Origin: Thiobacillus sp.
Lineage (GTDB): Bacteria > Pseudomonadota > Gammaproteobacteria > Burkholderiales > Thiobacillaceae
Direction: 5' to 3'
Length of the DNA: 10,000 nucleotides
Assembly: GCA_020217265.1 (NCBI GenBank)
Contig: JAIWOS010000003.1
Coordinates: 1 to 10,000, forward strand
In this document: positions 7,337 through 10,000 of the stretch, one piece after another
How positions within the stretch are numbered: position 1 is the first letter of the stretch
Layout: each line of letters starts with the position of its first letter
Notes under the pieces: generated by a model
The model's input: the letters and a program-made list of their open reading frames with translations, nothing else
Database searches by the model: none
What the model was told of the DNA's origin: nothing
Made by a program: the position numbers and the translations under genes

Positions 7337-8290
7337 ATGGACGCCGCGCCCGGCGGCTTCGAACTCCTGTCGCCGGGCGCCAGCCTGCGCTGGGGCCGCT
7401 GCCGCTTCGAGCTCAACCCGCCGCCCGGCGGGCGCGCCGATTTCGCCGTCGCGCTCTACAACGCGCGGCCGTTCGACGCCTTCGCCTGCGCTCCCGAAAA
7501 CACGCTTTTCATCGCCGGCGAGCCGCGCGGCAAGAAACTGTATCCGCAAGGCTTCTACCGCCAGTTCGGCCACGTCGTCGACAGCCACCCCGATTCGCGC
7601 CACCCCAACCTGCACGTGTCCGCGCTCGGTCTCAACTGGCACGTCGGGCTTGCCCACGGCCAGTACCGCATCGGCTACGACCACCTCGCCACCCTGCCGC
7701 GTCCGCAGAAGGAAAACCGCATTGCCGTGGTGTGCTCCAACGCCGCCAAAACCCCCGGCCAGCGCGCGCGGCTGGTTTTGCTCGACGCATTGAAGTCCCG
7801 GCTGGGCGACCGGCTCGTTCATTTCGGGCGCGGCTTCACGCCGATCGCCGACAAGTTCGACGCGATCCTGCCCTACCGCTTCCAGCTCGTGCTGGAAAAC
7901 GGCATCCAGGAAAACTACTGGACGGAAAAACTGATCGACGCCTACCTGGGCTGGGCCTACCCCGTGTACTGGGGGTGTCCGAATCTGGCCGACTACCTGC
8001 CGGCCGACGCCTTCGTTTCGATCACCGGGCTTGCGCCCGACGACGCCGCCCGCCGCATCGCCGCGCTCCTCGACGCGCCGCTGTCACCCGCGCAGGAAGC
8101 GGCGTTGAGCGAGGCGCGCCGCCGTGTGCTGGAGGTCTACAGCCCGTTCGCGTGGATGGCGCACTGGGTGGAAACCCTGTACCGGCCTGGCCTGCCCGAG
8201 CGCCGGGTGGTGTTCCGCTCGCACAAGGCCTACCGGCGCTTCCTCCGTGGCGCGTGGTTCCGGCTACGACACGCGCGCGATACCGCCTAG
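7337..8290 (+). CDS. GT10-family (fucosyltransferase-type) glycosyltransferase, copy 1
   Basis: This is a 317-residue protein from ATG 7337. The C-terminal half carries the GT10 nucleotide-sugar-binding signature: QLVLENG (residues 183-189), YWTEKLIDAYLG (194-205) and PVYWGCPNLADYLP (209-222). The family's characteristic Thr-Glu-Lys is at 196-198. GT10 enzymes are usually alpha-1,3/1,4-fucosyltransferases that use GDP-fucose to decorate LPS or other glycans; the acceptor here cannot be predicted. There is no signal peptide or membrane anchor. The basic C-terminus (RSHKAYRRFLRGAWFRLRH) could bind the inner membrane. The start is uncertain: there is no ribosome binding site before this ATG, and comparison with the second GT10 protein suggests the first beta-strand (GEILVRVDM) begins upstream. 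The only in-frame upstream alternatives are CTG at 7298 or CTG at 7274, which overlaps the mutase stop. It is probably co-transcribed with the mutase. Its stop is shared with the facing gene. Confidence 0.87.
   Translation: MDAAPGGFELLSPGASLRWGRCRFELNPPPGGRADFAVALYNARPFDAFACAPENTLFIAGEPRGKKLYPQGFYRQFGHVVDSHPDSRHPNLHVSALGLNWHVGLAHGQYRIGYDHLATLPRPQKENRIAVVCSNAAKTPGQRARLVLLDALKSRLGDRLVHFGRGFTPIADKFDAILPYRFQLVLENGIQENYWTEKLIDAYLGWAYPVYWGCPNLADYLPADAFVSITGLAPDDAARRIAALLDAPLSPAQEAALSEARRRVLEVYSPFAWMAHWVETLYRPGLPERRVVFRSHKAYRRFLRGAWFRLRHARDTA
8287..8290. other. CTAG shared by the stop codons of two convergent GT10 genes
   Basis: The palindrome CTAG supplies TAG (8288-8290) for the + strand GT10 gene and, on the other strand, TAG (complement of 8287-8289) for the facing GT10 gene. 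The coding regions therefore overlap by four bases. No terminator can lie between the genes, so read-through transcripts from either side would be antisense to the other gene unless termination occurs inside coding sequence. Confidence 0.9.
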
Positions 8291-9351
8291 CCCCAGCCCA
8301 GCCGGTGGCGCGCGCGCACATACGTTTTCCGCAGCGCGTAGGCGAGCCCCGGCCAGACTTGCCTATGCAGCCGGCGCCGGCTCTGGATGCGCACCCCGGG
8401 CGCGGGACGCGCACCGGGATCGTGGCGCTCATTCACCAGCCGTGCGACGGTCGCGATGGGGCCGTAGTGTTCCAGCACGCGGCGGCGCGCTTCGAGGATC
8501 GCCGGCAGCCGCTTTTCCCACAACCGGTCGCGAATCGCGCCATCGATCAGTGCCGCGGCCGCATCCGCATCGTCGAGGTTGGCAAGACGCAGGAAGCTCT
8601 CGGGCGGGAAGTAGTCTTCCGCATTGGGGCAGCCGTAGTACACCGGCAGGCACGCGCCGAGAAAGGCGTCGGCGAGTTTTTCCGTAAAGTGGTGCGGCGC
8701 GTAGTGGTTCTCGATGGCGACGTGATAGCGAAAGGGGGCGAGCGCGTCGGCCTTGTCGGCCAGCGGCCGCACGCCATGGCCGTAGATTTCGAGTTGCGGC
8801 AGCCGCGCCTTCAGGGCCTGGGTGAAGTCGTAGCGCCGGCGGTGCAGGGTGTGGCCCTGGCGCTTGCTCGAACACACGGTCGAGAGCTCGGCGGTCTTGG
8901 CGAGCGGCACATGGGCAGCGATCGTGTCGTAGTCGCCGCGCGGCGAGGAATCGGCATAGAACCAGTAGAGCGCGGGTTGCTCGACGATGCGCCCCGGATG
9001 CGGGCCGGTCGCCCAGGCTTCCTGGGTGGACAGGATCCAGCGGAACTGCCGCAGATAGTGCGTGCCGTAGGTCTTGACCGCCGACGGCTCGGTCAGCATC
9101 AGCAGCGTGTGCGCGGGCGGGCAGGCGAGTTCCTCGACCCACAGCGGATGCCGCTCGCCGGCGAGCGAGGGCAGGTCGTCGTACACCACCAGCCAGTCGT
9201 AGTCGCGGCAGTCGCGGTCGAACACGAAATCGCAGTTGCCCCAGCGCGGCGCGTTGCCGGGAAAACATTTCAGCCAGCCGGCGCCGTCGGCCCCGGGTTT
9301 GTACTTGCCGAGGAACTTGACGCGGATGCGGGGGGCGGCGGTTGCCTCCAT
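8287..9351 (-). CDS. GT10-family (fucosyltransferase-type) glycosyltransferase, copy 2
   Basis: This is a 354-residue protein from ATG at 9351. The start follows the stop of the upstream GT25 gene by two bases (TGAGCATG), with no clear ribosome binding site, so translation is probably coupled to that gene. The frame is open further upstream, but that part is a shadow of the GT25 gene. The N-terminus RIRVKFLGKY begins a beta-strand directly, as expected for a cytoplasmic transferase. GT10 hallmarks are in the C-terminal half: VAIENHYAPHHFTEKLADAF (211-230) with Thr-Glu-Lys at 223-225, and PVYYGCPNAEDYFPPESFL (236-254). The N-terminal acceptor domain has WVEELACPPAHTLLMLTEPS (71-90). It is clearly homologous to the facing GT10 protein (RWG.C, TEKL.DA.LG, PVY.GCPN..DY.P and RRRVLE.Y.P are shared), but divergent in the acceptor domain, so it probably uses a different acceptor. 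The basic tail suggests membrane association. The expected donor, GDP-fucose, is inferred from the family. Confidence 0.9.
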   Translation of the reverse strand: MEATAAPRIRVKFLGKYKPGADGAGWLKCFPGNAPRWGNCDFVFDRDCRDYDWLVVYDDLPSLAGERHPLWVEELACPPAHTLLMLTEPSAVKTYGTHYLRQFRWILSTQEAWATGPHPGRIVEQPALYWFYADSSPRGDYDTIAAHVPLAKTAELSTVCSSKRQGHTLHRRRYDFTQALKARLPQLEIYGHGVRPLADKADALAPFRYHVAIENHYAPHHFTEKLADAFLGACLPVYYGCPNAEDYFPPESFLRLANLDDADAAAALIDGAIRDRLWEKRLPAILEARRRVLEHYGPIATVARLVNERHDPGARPAPGVRIQSRRRLHRQVWPGLAYALRKTYVRARHRLGWG

Positions 9352-9353
9352 GC

Positions 9354-10000
9354 TCAGAAACCGCGCACGCGCTTGATCTGCCCGCGCAGCCAGTCGCGCG
9401 GTTCGGCGAGCCGGTAGCCCAGCCAGCGCCACGCGCCGAGCAGCGCATGCGCCAGCGCGCCGTGGCCGGGATGGTCGACGCGCGTGGCATGCGCTTTTTC
9501 GTGGGCGCGCTGGGTGATGTCGGACACGCCGCCCGCCTGATTGACGATGGACGGCGAGACCGCGCACACGCGGAACCGGCGTGCGAGGTTGCGGTAGTAC
9601 CAGCGGTCGATGGCGCGGTGCATCGCCGTCCAGCCCCATACGCGCCTCGCATCCGGCAGGCGCGCGAGCAGCCAGTCGAAGCTCGTGTCGCGCAGCAGGT
9701 AGGCGTGCGTCGTGGACGCGCCAGCGACCCGATACAGGGCATGGCCGGCCGGCAGCGTGGCGAGCTTGCGATACGGTGGCTTCGGGTCGGTAAAACCCAG
9801 ATAGCAAACGTCCCAGCCGGCCTCATCCAGCGCAGCCGGCAGGGCGTCGAGCACCGCGTCGAAGTCCGGCGCGAGTTCGATGTCGTCTTCGAGGATCAGC
9901 AGCGTGCGCCAGCCGTGCGCACGCGCGTACTCGATCGCCGCGCGGTGCGACAGCGTGCAGCCCGCGCGCCCGGCCCAGGTGCGGTCGCGCTTGCGGCCGC
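9354..10000 (-). CDS. GT25-family (LPS galactosyltransferase-type) glycosyltransferase, 5' end outside window
   Basis: The frame is open from the right edge (first full codon at 9998) to TGA at 9356-9354, giving 214 visible residues. The N-terminus lies beyond the window. Reading from the edge, residues 13-18 are GCTLSH and residues 35-41 are ILEDDIE. Together these are the signature of glycosyltransferase family 25 (LOS/LPS biosynthesis, LgtB/LpsA-like), and the Glu-Asp-Asp (37-39) is the likely metal and nucleotide-sugar site. Later, SPSIVNQAGGVSDI matches the family's conserved Pro...Gln...Ser-Asp-Ile segment near the C-terminal end of the domain. Family members add galactose or a related sugar to lipooligosaccharide or O-chains in the cytoplasm. 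An ATG-like start within the visible part would cut off the GC.LSH and EDD motifs, so the true start must be upstream. It forms a tight two-gene unit with the GT10 gene behind it (two-base gap). Confidence 0.88.
   Translation of the reverse strand, partial: GRKRDRTWAGRAGCTLSHRAAIEYARAHGWRTLLILEDDIELAPDFDAVLDALPAALDEAGWDVCYLGFTDPKPPYRKLATLPAGHALYRVAGASTTHAYLLRDTSFDWLLARLPDARRVWGWTAMHRAIDRWYYRNLARRFRVCAVSPSIVNQAGGVSDITQRAHEKAHATRVDHPGHGALAHALLGAWRWLGYRLAEPRDWLRGQIKRVRGF

Noticed and set aside
7732..9417. 561-codon open frame on the + strand across the GT10 junction
   Set aside because: It runs out of frame through the first GT10 gene and antisense through the second. Both GT10 genes have strong motifs; this translation has none.

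Overview
The window is GC-rich, densely coded DNA from a Gram-negative bacterium. A PEP-CTERM protein, a TonB-dependent outer-membrane receptor and lipopolysaccharide-type glycosyltransferases point to a proteobacterium. The combination of PEP-CTERM and high GC fits Betaproteobacteria best (Rhodocyclales-like or a relative), but this is inference from gene content and not a taxonomic assignment. I see no rRNA, tRNA, insertion sequence, phage gene, CRISPR array or origin. No gap between genes exceeds 80 bases.

Layout, left to right. Bases 1-92 are the last 29 codons of an alpha/beta hydrolase (YheT-like). Bases 172-5832 hold four closely packed + strand genes for exported proteins: a secreted DUF4331 protein, a periplasmic or secreted TPR protein, a short PEP-CTERM protein and a TonB-dependent receptor. 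The gaps are 55 bases, 27 bases and a 1-base stop/start overlap. A perfect 11-bp hairpin lies in the first gap. This cluster is the least explained part of the window: each protein has an export signal, none has an assigned substrate, and the tight spacing suggests they work together at the cell envelope.

Bases 5904-7277 encode a complete phosphomannomutase/phosphoglucomutase, which makes mannose-1-phosphate and glucose-1-phosphate for sugar nucleotides. It is followed on the + strand by a GT10 (fucosyltransferase-type) glycosyltransferase, 7337-8290. Facing it on the - strand is a second, divergent GT10 gene (8287-9351), preceded in its operon by a GT25 (LPS galactosyltransferase-type) gene that runs off the right edge. 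The two GT10 genes end on the same CTAG tetranucleotide. This right half looks like part of a surface-glycan (LPS O-antigen, core or exopolysaccharide) locus. The mutase could feed the GDP-mannose to GDP-fucose route whose product GT10 enzymes normally use; the intermediate enzymes are not in the window.
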